Part shown: positions 52,207 to 59,436 of the stretch, in pieces
How the letters are laid out: every line of letters starts with the position of its first letter
How positions within the stretch are numbered: position 1 is the first letter of the stretch
Assembly: GCA_020859845.1 (NCBI GenBank)
Contig: JAJBVL010000062.1
Location: 1 to 59,436, forward strand
Reading direction: 5' to 3'
Origin: Bacteroidales bacterium
GTDB lineage: Bacteria > Bacteroidota > Bacteroidia > Bacteroidales > Muribaculaceae
DNA: 59,436 nt
Translations under genes and position numbers: made by a program
Notes under the pieces: generated by a model
Databases searched by the model: none
Seen by the model: the letters and a program-made list of their open reading frames with translations, nothing else
Told to the model about the DNA's origin: nothing

Positions 52207-52911
52207 ATGGCCAATATTCTTACACGAAATATCCCCAACACCATCACCTGTCTCAACCTCCTCTCAGGAGCCATTGCCTGCATATTCTCTTTTCGGTATG
52301 CCGAGATGATATGCGGTTTGCGAGGCTTTGAGTGGGCTTTTATCTTTATAGGCATTGCCGCAGTCTTTGACTTTGCCGACGGCGCTGCGGCACGAGCCCT
52401 GAAAGCGTATTCCGAGCTTGGCAAGCAGCTGGATTCGCTCTCCGACTTGGTGAGCTTCGGCTTGGCCCCAGCCCTGCTGGTATATAACACTTGGTGTTAC
52501 TTTGCCGGGGGCTTCACATTTTGGGCACTTTGCGCGCTCTATATAGCAGTGGCTGGAGCCTTACGTCTGGCACGGTTTAATATCGACACTACACAATCCA
52601 CCACCTTTCGCGGCCTCCCTATCCCTGCCAACGCCATCTTCTGGGTGGGCTATATAGCGTGGGTGCAGAGTCATGCCTGGACCGGCAATTGGGTGACGGC
52701 TATCATCGTCTTTATCATGGCCTCACTGATGCTGAGCCGGATGAGGATGTTTTCTTTGAAGTTTAAAAACTTTGAGTGGCGCGAGAATTTCCGCCGCTAT
52801 GTCATAATCCTGGCCGCCATCCTGTTTGTTATATCCGAGGGGATAGCCGGATTGGCCTGGACCATCCTCCTCTACATCCTCATCTCCGCCGTTGGGCGCA
52901 AGGGCATCTAA
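52207..52911 (+). CDS. pssA: CDP-diacylglycerol-serine O-phosphatidyltransferase
   Basis: The 234-aa integral membrane enzyme makes phosphatidylserine, the substrate of Psd. The CDP-alcohol phosphatidyltransferase motif is complete: DFADGAAAR, then GKQLDSLSD. NIPNTITCLNLLSGAIA begins the protein, and about six membrane spans are visible. Its place directly after psd completes the phosphatidylethanolamine branch. Confidence 0.96.
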   Translation: MANILTRNIPNTITCLNLLSGAIACIFSFRYAEMICGLRGFEWAFIFIGIAAVFDFADGAAARALKAYSELGKQLDSLSDLVSFGLAPALLVYNTWCYFAGGFTFWALCALYIAVAGALRLARFNIDTTQSTTFRGLPIPANAIFWVGYIAWVQSHAWTGNWVTAIIVFIMASLMLSRMRMFSLKFKNFEWRENFRRYVIILAAILFVISEGIAGLAWTILLYILISAVGRKGI

Positions 52912-52969
52912 GCCTTTTGGCATAATAATTGCGTATACCACGGCATAACAGCCGTCAAACGAATATAGA

Positions 52970-53350
52970 ATGTCTTTATTACTATTAATATTTCTCATCA
53001 TCTTGATAGTGATAGCGTGGCCAGTGCTACGTTCTATCATGGCTTTTTGGCATCTACGCCGACAGATGAGGGAGATGTATCGCCAAGCCACGGGCCAGGA
53101 TCCCCGCCAAGGAGCCTATCAGCGACAGCGCGCCTCAGCCTCCAAAGGGGACACCCAACGCTCCTCGCGTGGCGGGTGGACCTATCCTCGCCGACGCAAG
53201 CGCAAGGTGATCACACGCGATATGGGAGAGTATGTCAAGTGGGAAGACGTTCCTGTCGACCCCTCGCAGCCTCCGTCTACCTCCAGCTACACCTCTTCCA
53301 CTGTAGAGAGTCAGGTGGAGGATGCAGAATGGGAGGAGATAAAAAATTAA
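52970..53350 (+). CDS. DUF4834 small membrane protein
   Basis: The 126-aa protein has one N-terminal membrane span (residues 2-20) and a basic cytosolic part with RRQMREMYRQATG and YPRRRKRKVITRDMGEYVKWED, the core of DUF4834. The tail is acidic and Ser/Thr-rich. The family is confined to Bacteroidota and often lies near pssA; function is unknown. Confidence 0.8.
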   Translation: MSLLLLIFLIILIVIAWPVLRSIMAFWHLRRQMREMYRQATGQDPRQGAYQRQRASASKGDTQRSSRGGWTYPRRRKRKVITRDMGEYVKWEDVPVDPSQPPSTSSYTSSTVESQVEDAEWEEIKN

Positions 53351-53381
53351 AATTCATAGAAATCTTCTAATCAATATAATT

Positions 53382-53834
53382 ATGGATTGGTTTGACAAAA
53401 TCACAGCCGACATCAAGTCGGCAATGCTCGCTAAGGACAAGGTGCGACTGGAGTCCCTGCGCGGTATCAAGAAAGAGTTTATAGAGGCTAAGACGGCCGA
53501 AGGCGCTGGCGGAGTGCTTACCGACGAGGCTGCCCTTAAGATCCTGGCCAAGATGGTGAAACAGCGTCGCGACACCGCCATCATCTACAAGGAGCAAAAC
53601 CGCCCAGAGCTCGCCGAAGGCGAACTTGCCGAGGCTGCCATCATCGAGGAATACCTTCCCAAGGCCCTCACCGACGAGGAGCTGACAGAGGCTCTCCGGT
53701 CGATTATCGCCGAGGTGGGCGCCTCTTCGCCCAAAGATATGGGCAAGGTGATGGGTGTGGCTTCCAAGCGTCTTGCAGGACGTGCCGAGGGGCGCGCCAT
53801 CTCGGCCAAGGTGAAGGAGCTCCTCGCCAATTAA
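53382..53834 (+). CDS. GatB/YqeY domain protein
   Basis: The 150-aa protein is the stand-alone YqeY form of the tRNA-binding tail of GatB: ITADIKSAMLAKDKVRLESL at the start, YKEQNRPELAEGELAEAAII in the middle, and SPKDMGKVMGVASKRLAGRA then SAKVKELL near the end. It may bind tRNA, but its role is not established. It lies 57 bases before serS. Confidence 0.93.
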   Translation: MDWFDKITADIKSAMLAKDKVRLESLRGIKKEFIEAKTAEGAGGVLTDEAALKILAKMVKQRRDTAIIYKEQNRPELAEGELAEAAIIEEYLPKALTDEELTEALRSIIAEVGASSPKDMGKVMGVASKRLAGRAEGRAISAKVKELLAN

Positions 53835-53891
53835 TCCGACAGTCCGTTATTCTCTTATTCTTATATTCTTTTAGCATCCAGCAATCACACT

Positions 53892-55163
53892 ATGCTTACA
53901 CTCCAACAGATAAAGACCTCGCCCGAGCGCGTAGTAGAGCGCTTGGCCGTGAAAGGTTTTGATGGCAAGGAAGCCATCGCCCGCATATTGGAGCTCGACA
54001 ATCGCCGCCGTGAGCTCCAGCTCAAGAATGACAATCAGGCAGCCCAACTCAAACAGCTTGCCGCCTCCATCGGCGCGCTCATGAAGCAAGGCAAAGCCGA
54101 CGAAGCCCAAGAGGCCAAAGCCACCGTTGCCGCTCTTAAAGAGGAGCAGAAGTCCTATGCCGAAGGGCTGGCAGCTGCCGAAGAGGAGATACACCAGCTG
54201 CTGCTCAATATCCCCAACCTCCCTTGCGACGCTGTGCCCGAAGGTAAGACCGCTGCCGACAACGTGGTGGAAAAGACCGGAGGCCCCATGCCCAATCTTC
54301 CTGAAGACGCTCTGCCCCATTGGGAGCTCGCCAAGAAATACAATATCATCGACTTTGACCTCGGTGTGAAGATTACAGGCGCTGGCTTCCCCGTTTACGT
54401 AGGCAAGGGTGCACGCCTCCAGAGAGCCCTCATCCAGTTCTTCCTCGACGAGGCTGGTAAGGCCGGCTATCTGGAGATTCAGCCTCCCTATGTGGTCAAC
54501 GAGGCATCGGGCTATGGCACTGGTCAGCTCCCCGACAAGGAAGGCCAGATGTATCATTGCAATCTCGACAACCTCTACCTGATACCTACTGCCGAGGTAC
54601 CGGTCACCAATCTCTATCGCGACGTGATTCTCACCGATGCCCAGCTCCCCATCAAGAATTGCGCCTACTCGGCTTGCTTCCGTCGCGAAGCTGGTAGCTA
54701 TGGCAAGGACGTGAGAGGCTTGAATCGTCTGCATCAGTTTGACAAGGTGGAGATAGTGCGCATCGAGAAGCCCGAAAACTCCTACGCTGCTCTCGAAGAG
54801 ATGAAAGACCACGTGCAGGGGCTTCTCGAAAAGCTCGGCTTGCCTTGGCACATACTGCGCCTCTGTGGCGGCGACATGAGCTTCACATCGGCCATTACCT
54901 TCGACTTTGAGGTCTTCTCGGCCGCTCAGAAGCGCTGGCTGGAGGTGTCGTCGGTATCCAACTTTGAGACATATCAAGCCAACCGTCTGAAGTGTCGCTA
55001 CCGCGACGAAAACAAGAAGACTCAGCTATGCCATACGCTCAACGGCTCTGCTCTTGCCCTGCCGCGTATCATGGCTGCCCTGCTCGAAAACAACCAGACT
55101 CCCGAGGGTATTGTCGTGCCTGAATGTCTGCGCAAGTACACGGGCTTTGACATCATCGACTAA
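53892..55163 (+). CDS. serS: Seryl-tRNA synthetase
   Basis: The 423-aa class II enzyme charges tRNA-Ser. A long N-terminal helical arm (residues about 30-110) binds tRNA. The catalytic core has motif 1 near IQFFLDEAGKAGYLEIQPP, motif 2 FRREAGSYGKDVRGLNRLHQ and motif 3 ALPRIMAALLENNQ, with TAEVPVTN before motif 2. Length is normal. The methyltransferase gene begins 24 bases downstream. Confidence 0.98.
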   Translation: MLTLQQIKTSPERVVERLAVKGFDGKEAIARILELDNRRRELQLKNDNQAAQLKQLAASIGALMKQGKADEAQEAKATVAALKEEQKSYAEGLAAAEEEIHQLLLNIPNLPCDAVPEGKTAADNVVEKTGGPMPNLPEDALPHWELAKKYNIIDFDLGVKITGAGFPVYVGKGARLQRALIQFFLDEAGKAGYLEIQPPYVVNEASGYGTGQLPDKEGQMYHCNLDNLYLIPTAEVPVTNLYRDVILTDAQLPIKNCAYSACFRREAGSYGKDVRGLNRLHQFDKVEIVRIEKPENSYAALEEMKDHVQGLLEKLGLPWHILRLCGGDMSFTSAITFDFEVFSAAQKRWLEVSSVSNFETYQANRLKCRYRDENKKTQLCHTLNGSALALPRIMAALLENNQTPEGIVVPECLRKYTGFDIID

Positions 55164-55187
55164 TCTCCCACAGGCTCTCCTTTACTA

Positions 55188-55739
55188 ATGGAAAAGAAGA
55201 CCATTTGGGACCTCCATCGCGACACCATCACCACCTATCGACTTCGTAAGAAGCTACCGGTGGTGATGGTGCTCGATAATATCCGGAGCCTCAATAATAT
55301 AGGCTCTATTTTCCGCACGAGTGATGCCTTCTTGGTGGAAGAAATCATGCTGTGTGGGATTTCCGCAACGCCTCCGTCGCCCGAGATTCACAAGACGGCC
55401 CTCGGAGCCGAAGACTCTGTAGAGTGGCGTTATTTCGCATCCACTATGGAGTGTATTCTTTACCTGAAGGAGCAAGGATATAAGATATGTGTGCTTGAGC
55501 AGGTGAAAGGTAGTGTGGCTCTTCAGGACTTCAAGCCTTCCCCCGACCAGCGCTATGCCATTGTGGCTGGTCATGAAGTGGAGGGAGTAAGCCAAGAGGC
55601 TGTCGACGCTGCCGACGTCTGTCTGGAAATACCCCAGTATGGCACCAAGCATTCGCTCAACGTCGCCGTCTCCTCCGGCATCGCCCTCTGGCATTTTTTC
55701 TCTTCCCTTTTATCTCTTTCCACCTCCACAGTAAAATAG
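55188..55739 (+). CDS. SpoU-family (TrmH-like) RNA 2'-O-methyltransferase
   Basis: The 183-aa SPOUT methyltransferase has all three motifs: NIRSLNNIGSIFRTSDAF, IVAGHEVEGVSQE, and IPQYGTKHSLNVAVSSGIAL with the knot. It should methylate a ribose in tRNA or rRNA with SAM. The lack of an extra substrate-binding domain fits small TrmL/TrmH-type enzymes; the target base cannot be assigned. The last 15 residues are Ser/Leu-rich and unusual. Confidence 0.92.
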   Translation: MEKKTIWDLHRDTITTYRLRKKLPVVMVLDNIRSLNNIGSIFRTSDAFLVEEIMLCGISATPPSPEIHKTALGAEDSVEWRYFASTMECILYLKEQGYKICVLEQVKGSVALQDFKPSPDQRYAIVAGHEVEGVSQEAVDAADVCLEIPQYGTKHSLNVAVSSGIALWHFFSSLLSLSTSTVK

Positions 55740-55766
55740 CACATCCGAGGAGGAGATTCAAACAAA

Positions 55767-55800
55767 AGCGAGGACCGCGACTCAGTTCGCAGCCCTCGCT
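55767..55800. terminator. Hairpin after the SpoU gene
   Basis: AGCGAGG (55767-55773) pairs with CCTCGCT (55794-55800), and inside it GCGA (55777-55780) with TCGC (55787-55790). The T-run after it is weak. It separates the convergent SpoU and AAA/nuclease genes. Confidence 0.55.
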
Positions 55801-55829
55801 CTTCAATCCTTGTATTTCAATAAGGGTAC

Positions 55830-57398
55830 TTATTGTATCAGCCAACCGGTGATGCCGCGCTCCGTGGTGGAGAAGTTGATGCCCACCTTGACCAGGGGGA
55901 GCTTGCTGAGCTGGAAGCGGGCGGCGTACTGCTTGCGCTCTATCTGCGCCAGCGCCTCCTCGGGCGAGCTGTCGAGCTTCACCTCTATCAGGTAGAGCTT
56001 GCCCCGGTAGACCATGGCGATGTCCACGCGGCCTTCGCGCGTGCGCACCTCCACGTCGGCATACGCTCCGAGCAGCGAGAACACCACGTAGAGCATCTGC
56101 TGCCAGTGGCCCTCGTAGTCGATGTTGCTGCAGTAGGGCACCGTGGCGAAGAACTTCTTCAAGGCCTCCATGGCCCCTTCTATGTCGCCTTCGCTGAAGA
56201 GCTCGATGAGGTCGCCAACTACGTTGCGAGCCAGCATGGGGTTGCGCACGTAGTCGGGGAGGAGGGAGTTCATCAACCCCACGCGCACCTCCTGGTTGGG
56301 GATGCCGAGGATGTAGCGGCCGTTGACCTCCTTGTAGCCCTTGATGGTGAGGTAGCCGCTCTGGTACATCAGCGGGATGACGTTGGAGATGAGCTCCGTT
56401 GGGGTGTCGAAGTCGGTGGCGTCGACCACGATGTCGTCGAGCTCCGAGGGGATGGTGTCGTACTTGCGCATCACCTGCACCAGCGACGTCGGCGTCCCCG
56501 TGGCAAACCAGAAGTCATTGAACTTCTTGGTCTTGAAGCAGTTGAGCAGACTGAAGGGATTGAAAATCTCCGGGGAGCACTCCGAGAATGCGTAGCCGTC
56601 ATACTTCACCCTGAGCCTCTCCACCGTCTGTTCGTGGGTCATGGAGTGGGCAGCGGCCAGGGCCTCGATGTCGGGGGCCATCTCCGAGAGCATCTGGTCG
56701 AGGGTGATGCCGCAGATTGAGGCGTACTCCGGGAGCATAGAGATGTTCTCGATGTTGTTGAGGCAGCTGAAGATGCTCATCTGTGAGAACTTGGTGATGC
56801 CGGCGATGAAGACGAAGCGCAGCCACGGGTCGCAGTCCTTGAGCGGGGCGTACAATTCCGACATGACCTGTCGCACGGCCTCCACCTTCTCCTGGTCGAG
56901 GTGGATGACGTTGAGCAGCGGATTGTCATACTCGTCGATGATCACCACTGTCGGCTGGCCGGTCTTCTCCGCTGGATCCTTGATAATCTTCATCAGGCGG
57001 TCGCCGAGACTCATACCCTCGTTGCCGTCAATCCCAAATCCCCTCTCTATCCATTCCAAGGCATTATGGATGGAGCCGCGGAGCGTCGCCGGGTCCTGCG
57101 TCTTGATGCCTCCGAGGCTCAGGTGCACCACGGGGTGAGGCGTCCAGTCGGTGGCAAGGCGGTCCAAAGCCAAGCCCTCGAAGAGGTCGCGTCGCCCCTC
57201 GAAGTAGGCTCGCAGAGTGGAGCACAGCAAGCTCTTGCCGAAACGTCGCGGACGGCTCAGGAATATGTAGTTGGAATCGGAGTTTATGAGATTGTAGATT
57301 ACCTCCGTCTTGTCGATATAGAGGTACCCACCTTCGCGAATCTTCTCGAAGGTCTGTATGCCTATGGGGTATCTGCGTCTTGGCTGCGTCTTCGTCAT
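55830..57398 (-). CDS. AAA-ATPase-like / PD-(D/E)XK nuclease-domain protein (AAA-ATPase_like plus PDDEXK_9)
   Basis: The 522-aa protein starts RRRYPIGIQTFEKIREGGYL, the typical opening of the AAA-ATPase_like family. Walker A is SRPRRFGKS (residues 48-56) and Walker B VVIIDEYDNPLL. The C-terminal domain (about 430-522) has VDIAMVYRGKLYLIEVK, giving the D-x(n)-ExK core of a PD-(D/E)XK nuclease, then QIERKQYAARF. These proteins occur in many copies in Bacteroidales; their role is not known. Its DNA is clearly richer in GC than the flanking genes, pointing to recent transfer. It is transcribed leftward with no good promoter seen. Confidence 0.92.
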   Translation of the reverse strand: MTKTQPRRRYPIGIQTFEKIREGGYLYIDKTEVIYNLINSDSNYIFLSRPRRFGKSLLCSTLRAYFEGRRDLFEGLALDRLATDWTPHPVVHLSLGGIKTQDPATLRGSIHNALEWIERGFGIDGNEGMSLGDRLMKIIKDPAEKTGQPTVVIIDEYDNPLLNVIHLDQEKVEAVRQVMSELYAPLKDCDPWLRFVFIAGITKFSQMSIFSCLNNIENISMLPEYASICGITLDQMLSEMAPDIEALAAAHSMTHEQTVERLRVKYDGYAFSECSPEIFNPFSLLNCFKTKKFNDFWFATGTPTSLVQVMRKYDTIPSELDDIVVDATDFDTPTELISNVIPLMYQSGYLTIKGYKEVNGRYILGIPNQEVRVGLMNSLLPDYVRNPMLARNVVGDLIELFSEGDIEGAMEALKKFFATVPYCSNIDYEGHWQQMLYVVFSLLGAYADVEVRTREGRVDIAMVYRGKLYLIEVKLDSSPEEALAQIERKQYAARFQLSKLPLVKVGINFSTTERGITGWLIQ

Positions 57399-57481
57399 TG
57401 GGGCTTGCGTGGATTATCAAAACGCAAATATAACTCTTTTTGGCGAGCATCCCAAACTTTAACCTTGCCCTTTATATAAAC

Positions 57482-57515
57482 AGGCGTGGCTACACTGTGA
57501 ATCGCAGCCACGCCT
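57482..57515. terminator. Terminator for the serpin gene
   Basis: AGGCGTGGCT (57482-57491) pairs perfectly with AGCCACGCCT (57506-57515) around a 14-base loop. It lies 25 bases past the serpin stop on the minus strand, followed by GTTTATATAAA. Confidence 0.65.
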
Positions 57516-57540
57516 CTATCATTTTAAACCATCATTAAAT

Positions 57541-58782
57541 TTACAGATCCTCTACCTTGCCCATGAAGAGGATGAGCCCCGTGCTCTGCTCACGGATGAA
57601 GAAGTAGAACGGATGGTCGATTACTACAGTTTCAATCAATTCTATATTATCTGTATACTCACCTGCACCTGTTGAAGAAACCGTTACAACTTTAGCTCCT
57701 GCCTCATTGACCTCAATTCTTGAGCATTGAAGCATTTGGGTTAAATATGGGCGCTCGGCTTTGTTTTCGTATAACAAGGGGAATTCTGCCCTCCCTTCAT
57801 CAAAAGCTTTCTCTATTCCCATCGCCTTTAGCGCACCCGTAAGATCCATATCTGTTTCCAAGGTAAAGCGAGGCATCGACAGGTTTACCTTTGCATGTTT
57901 TAAATTGGACGCCTCTTCCCAGCTTCCATGGGCCAAAAGTTGAGCTCCTCTTTCTGCCACGCCAATTTCAGGCATAGCCAATATTAACGAAAAAGAAGAA
58001 TTGCCAAATGGTATCAACGCCCAGGTGAAATCAGTCGAAGCGCCCGACCAACAATCCAGAGAGGAGTTTTGCATCATTGGCACATTGACGGTGGAAGTGA
58101 GGCCATAAAAGGCCTTTGTCTTGGTGTCCTTTTCTTCAAATTTCTCTTTCCATCTGCCTTGGAAATTGACAATGTTAGTCAGGATTGAGTACGCATCTTT
58201 CCACATATTATTGAAGGACACTTTCTTGCCGCTTTTCTTTGAGGCCCAGTTTTCTATTCCTTCCTCCATGGAATTAAAATCCTCATATAGGGGCAAAATT
58301 TCTGTATCAAAAGATTGCAAAGCATCTGAAAAAGTAGGAGTGAAATCCCCCCATTCCTCCACACAATAGCCATAACTGTTATATATGTTTAACTTACTCT
58401 CATTATCCATGGTGGGGAGGGTAGTGAGTATTCTTTGATACAGGGAGTTTATTGTGCCAAGATCAGTATTTCCCCCATTGAGGGTGTTGATTATTTGCTC
58501 CAGGGTCTCACCGGAAGCGCCATTGGCAAAGAGCACCAAGTTGTTGGCCGCTGCCAATGGAGAGACTATAAAGTTGGTGTTGGTCGTTGAATCAAGAGCA
58601 GATAACAACTGGAGAGAAAAAGTGACATTATTATTTACAATCTCTTCCTCTGCTCTTGACAGCATGATGTTGACACGCACGTTCTCCTGTTCCTCGGAAC
58701 TGGAGGAATCACAACTCCAGAAAATGGATGTTTGTGCCATGATCAGTACGATGGCAAGAAGCTTAATTTTAATCGTTTTCAT
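57541..58782 (-). CDS. Serpin-family lipoprotein (serine-protease inhibitor)
   Basis: I choose the ATG at 58782 (413 aa) because it gives a lipoprotein signal (hydrophobic core then IFWSC with the lipid-bearing Cys at residue 24); the longer frame adds 32 residues that hide it. The serpin fold is full length: FSLQLLSALDSTTNTNFIVSP, NNLVLFANGASGETLEQI, FQGRWKEKFEEKDTKTKAFY, the hinge VNEAGAKVV and the signature DHPFYFFIREQSTGLILFMGKV. The reactive loop after the hinge is short and Ser/Thr/Gly-rich, so the target protease is not predictable. It is directly downstream of a broken C10-type peptidase gene. Confidence 0.92.
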   Translation of the reverse strand: MKTIKIKLLAIVLIMAQTSIFWSCDSSSSEEQENVRVNIMLSRAEEEIVNNNVTFSLQLLSALDSTTNTNFIVSPLAAANNLVLFANGASGETLEQIINTLNGGNTDLGTINSLYQRILTTLPTMDNESKLNIYNSYGYCVEEWGDFTPTFSDALQSFDTEILPLYEDFNSMEEGIENWASKKSGKKVSFNNMWKDAYSILTNIVNFQGRWKEKFEEKDTKTKAFYGLTSTVNVPMMQNSSLDCWSGASTDFTWALIPFGNSSFSLILAMPEIGVAERGAQLLAHGSWEEASNLKHAKVNLSMPRFTLETDMDLTGALKAMGIEKAFDEGRAEFPLLYENKAERPYLTQMLQCSRIEVNEAGAKVVTVSSTGAGEYTDNIELIETVVIDHPFYFFIREQSTGLILFMGKVEDL

Positions 58783-58786
58783 AAGG

Positions 58787-59322
58787 TTAATAAAGTTTAT
58801 AAAGAATTTTGATATCTGAATAAGTATAAGTCGTGTTCTGGTAAGATGGATTATATTGTCCGTATTCATACCATCCATTGGCTATACCTCTCCAGCCCCA
58901 ATTATGATGCCAATAGGGATTGCCTGAGGAGTTTTTTGTAGTAGACCAAACTTCTTCCAATGGAGCCCCCAACATAGTATAAAACTCCCCAACATAGGCC
59001 ACGAGTTTTATCTCCGTCTGAGAACTAGCGCAAAAACTTCCGTCACAAACCCAGGAATGACCACTTCCTCCTGAGCGACTACCAAACATGTTGACTACCC
59101 TATTGAGAGACAATTCAGATTCTATGGTATTCACGGAATAATTACTTTGCGATACATTAGAATATCCATTATTAGTATAGGCAATCTTGGCTTTCGAGAT
59201 GTAAGCAATGCTCTTTGTCCTATAGTTGGCGTCTCCTCTGGAGGAGAGACGATGGGGTCTTGCTGGCTACAGCCAATGAAAAGCAAGGAGGTAAGACCCA
59301 AGAAAAATAGTCTGTTAGTCAT
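58787..59322 (-). pseudogene. Frameshifted and internally deleted peptidase C10 (streptopain/SpeB-like) lipoprotein
   Basis: The ATG at 59322 opens a lipoprotein signal (FLGLTSLLFIGCSQQ) that reads to about 59190. Near there the frame must shift by one base: the other frame then runs AKIAYTNNGYSNVSQSNYSV into a peptidase C10-like C-terminus with SGGSGHSWVCDGS (catalytic His region) and HHNWGWRGIANGWY (the NWGW motif). The region with the catalytic Cys is missing, so about 170 residues replace a usual 400 or more. Even with the shift repaired it would lack the nucleophile. The shift could also be a sequencing error; the deletion could not. It lies four bases before the serpin gene. Confidence 0.65.
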
Positions 59323-59436
59323 GAATGATTATTAATGGTTTAAAAGTTTATGGTTAGTATGGGGAAGAAACGCCCCTCTACCATATAGAGACCAAAAAGT
59401 ACTAAATCTTACAACTTACCTTTGTAAGTTTAGATA
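59323..59436. other. Window end: promoter-like element within an inverted repeat
   Basis: AACTTAC (59413-59419) and GTAAGTT (59424-59430) form an inverted repeat that contains a plus-strand TACCTTTG (59417-59424), a possible -7 element for a gene beyond the window. No coding frame is seen. An obvious promoter for the minus-strand peptidase remnant was not found. Confidence 0.4.

Noticed and set aside
53871-54977. 368-codon minus-strand frame across serS
   Set aside because: Antisense to seryl-tRNA synthetase; no promoter and no family resemblance.

Overview
The window is a stretch of a Bacteroidota (Bacteroidales) chromosome. Promoters have the form TTTG/TTG, 19-21 bases, TAnnTTTG, ahead of many genes; ribosome-binding sites are weak or absent. 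Clade-typical proteins are present: a BspA-like LRR_5 protein with a short beta-rich C-terminal tail, a LytS/LytTR pair, a DUF4271-hemD-rnpA-yidD cluster, DUF4834 and a C10-type peptidase remnant. I cannot fix the family. No rRNA, tRNA, CRISPR array or intact insertion sequence was seen.

Layout. 1-2.0 kb: housekeeping genes (5' part of ettA, def, ruvX, a YccF-type membrane protein). 2.2-11.5 kb: a four-gene unit behind one strong promoter, coding a membrane-anchored von Willebrand A protein, a 921-aa tubulin/FtsZ-like GTPase, a 1117-aa coiled-coil protein with an intact papain-like protease domain and two membrane helices, and a 430-aa unknown. This is the most interesting system here. 11.5-21.2 kb: an accessory region with three AAA ATPases of two families, GTGGTCCAC palindromes, a BspA-like protein with a long structured leader, gene remnants, and HigBA and HipBA toxin-antitoxin pairs. 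21.3-31.8 kb: envelope and signalling genes (small outer-membrane barrel, NlpC/P60-like enzyme, aldose epimerase, PepSY-like protein, coiled-coil lipoprotein, LytS/LytR, His-rich CobW GTPase, O-acetylhomoserine sulfhydrylase, beta-helix protein). 31.9-43.3 kb: translation and metabolism (rimP-nusA-infB, folK, an unknown single-span protein, LOG hydrolase, DUF4271, hemD, rnpA, yidD, TatD, upp). 43.3-51.3 kb: a GH16 enzyme and a complete histidine operon transcribed leftward as hisG-D-C-B-H-A-F-IE. 51.5-55.7 kb: phosphatidylethanolamine synthesis (psd, pssA), DUF4834, yqeY, serS and a SpoU methyltransferase. 55.8-59.4 kb: a GC-rich AAA/PD-(D/E)XK protein, a serpin lipoprotein and a broken C10-type peptidase gene.

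How the main system may work (inference). The VWA protein has a signal peptide, a periplasmic VWA domain and one C-terminal membrane span. The tubulin-like protein should be cytosolic. The papain-like domain, with two central membrane spans and no signal peptide, should face the cytosol. The set therefore resembles a trans-envelope assembly in which a GTP-driven polymer is coupled to a membrane-held protease. A branch of the FtsZ/tubulin superfamily has been proposed by Makarova and Koonin to act with VWA proteins in membrane remodelling. The coupled protease and the 430-aa partner are what look new. All calls rest on reading the sequence; no database search was run.
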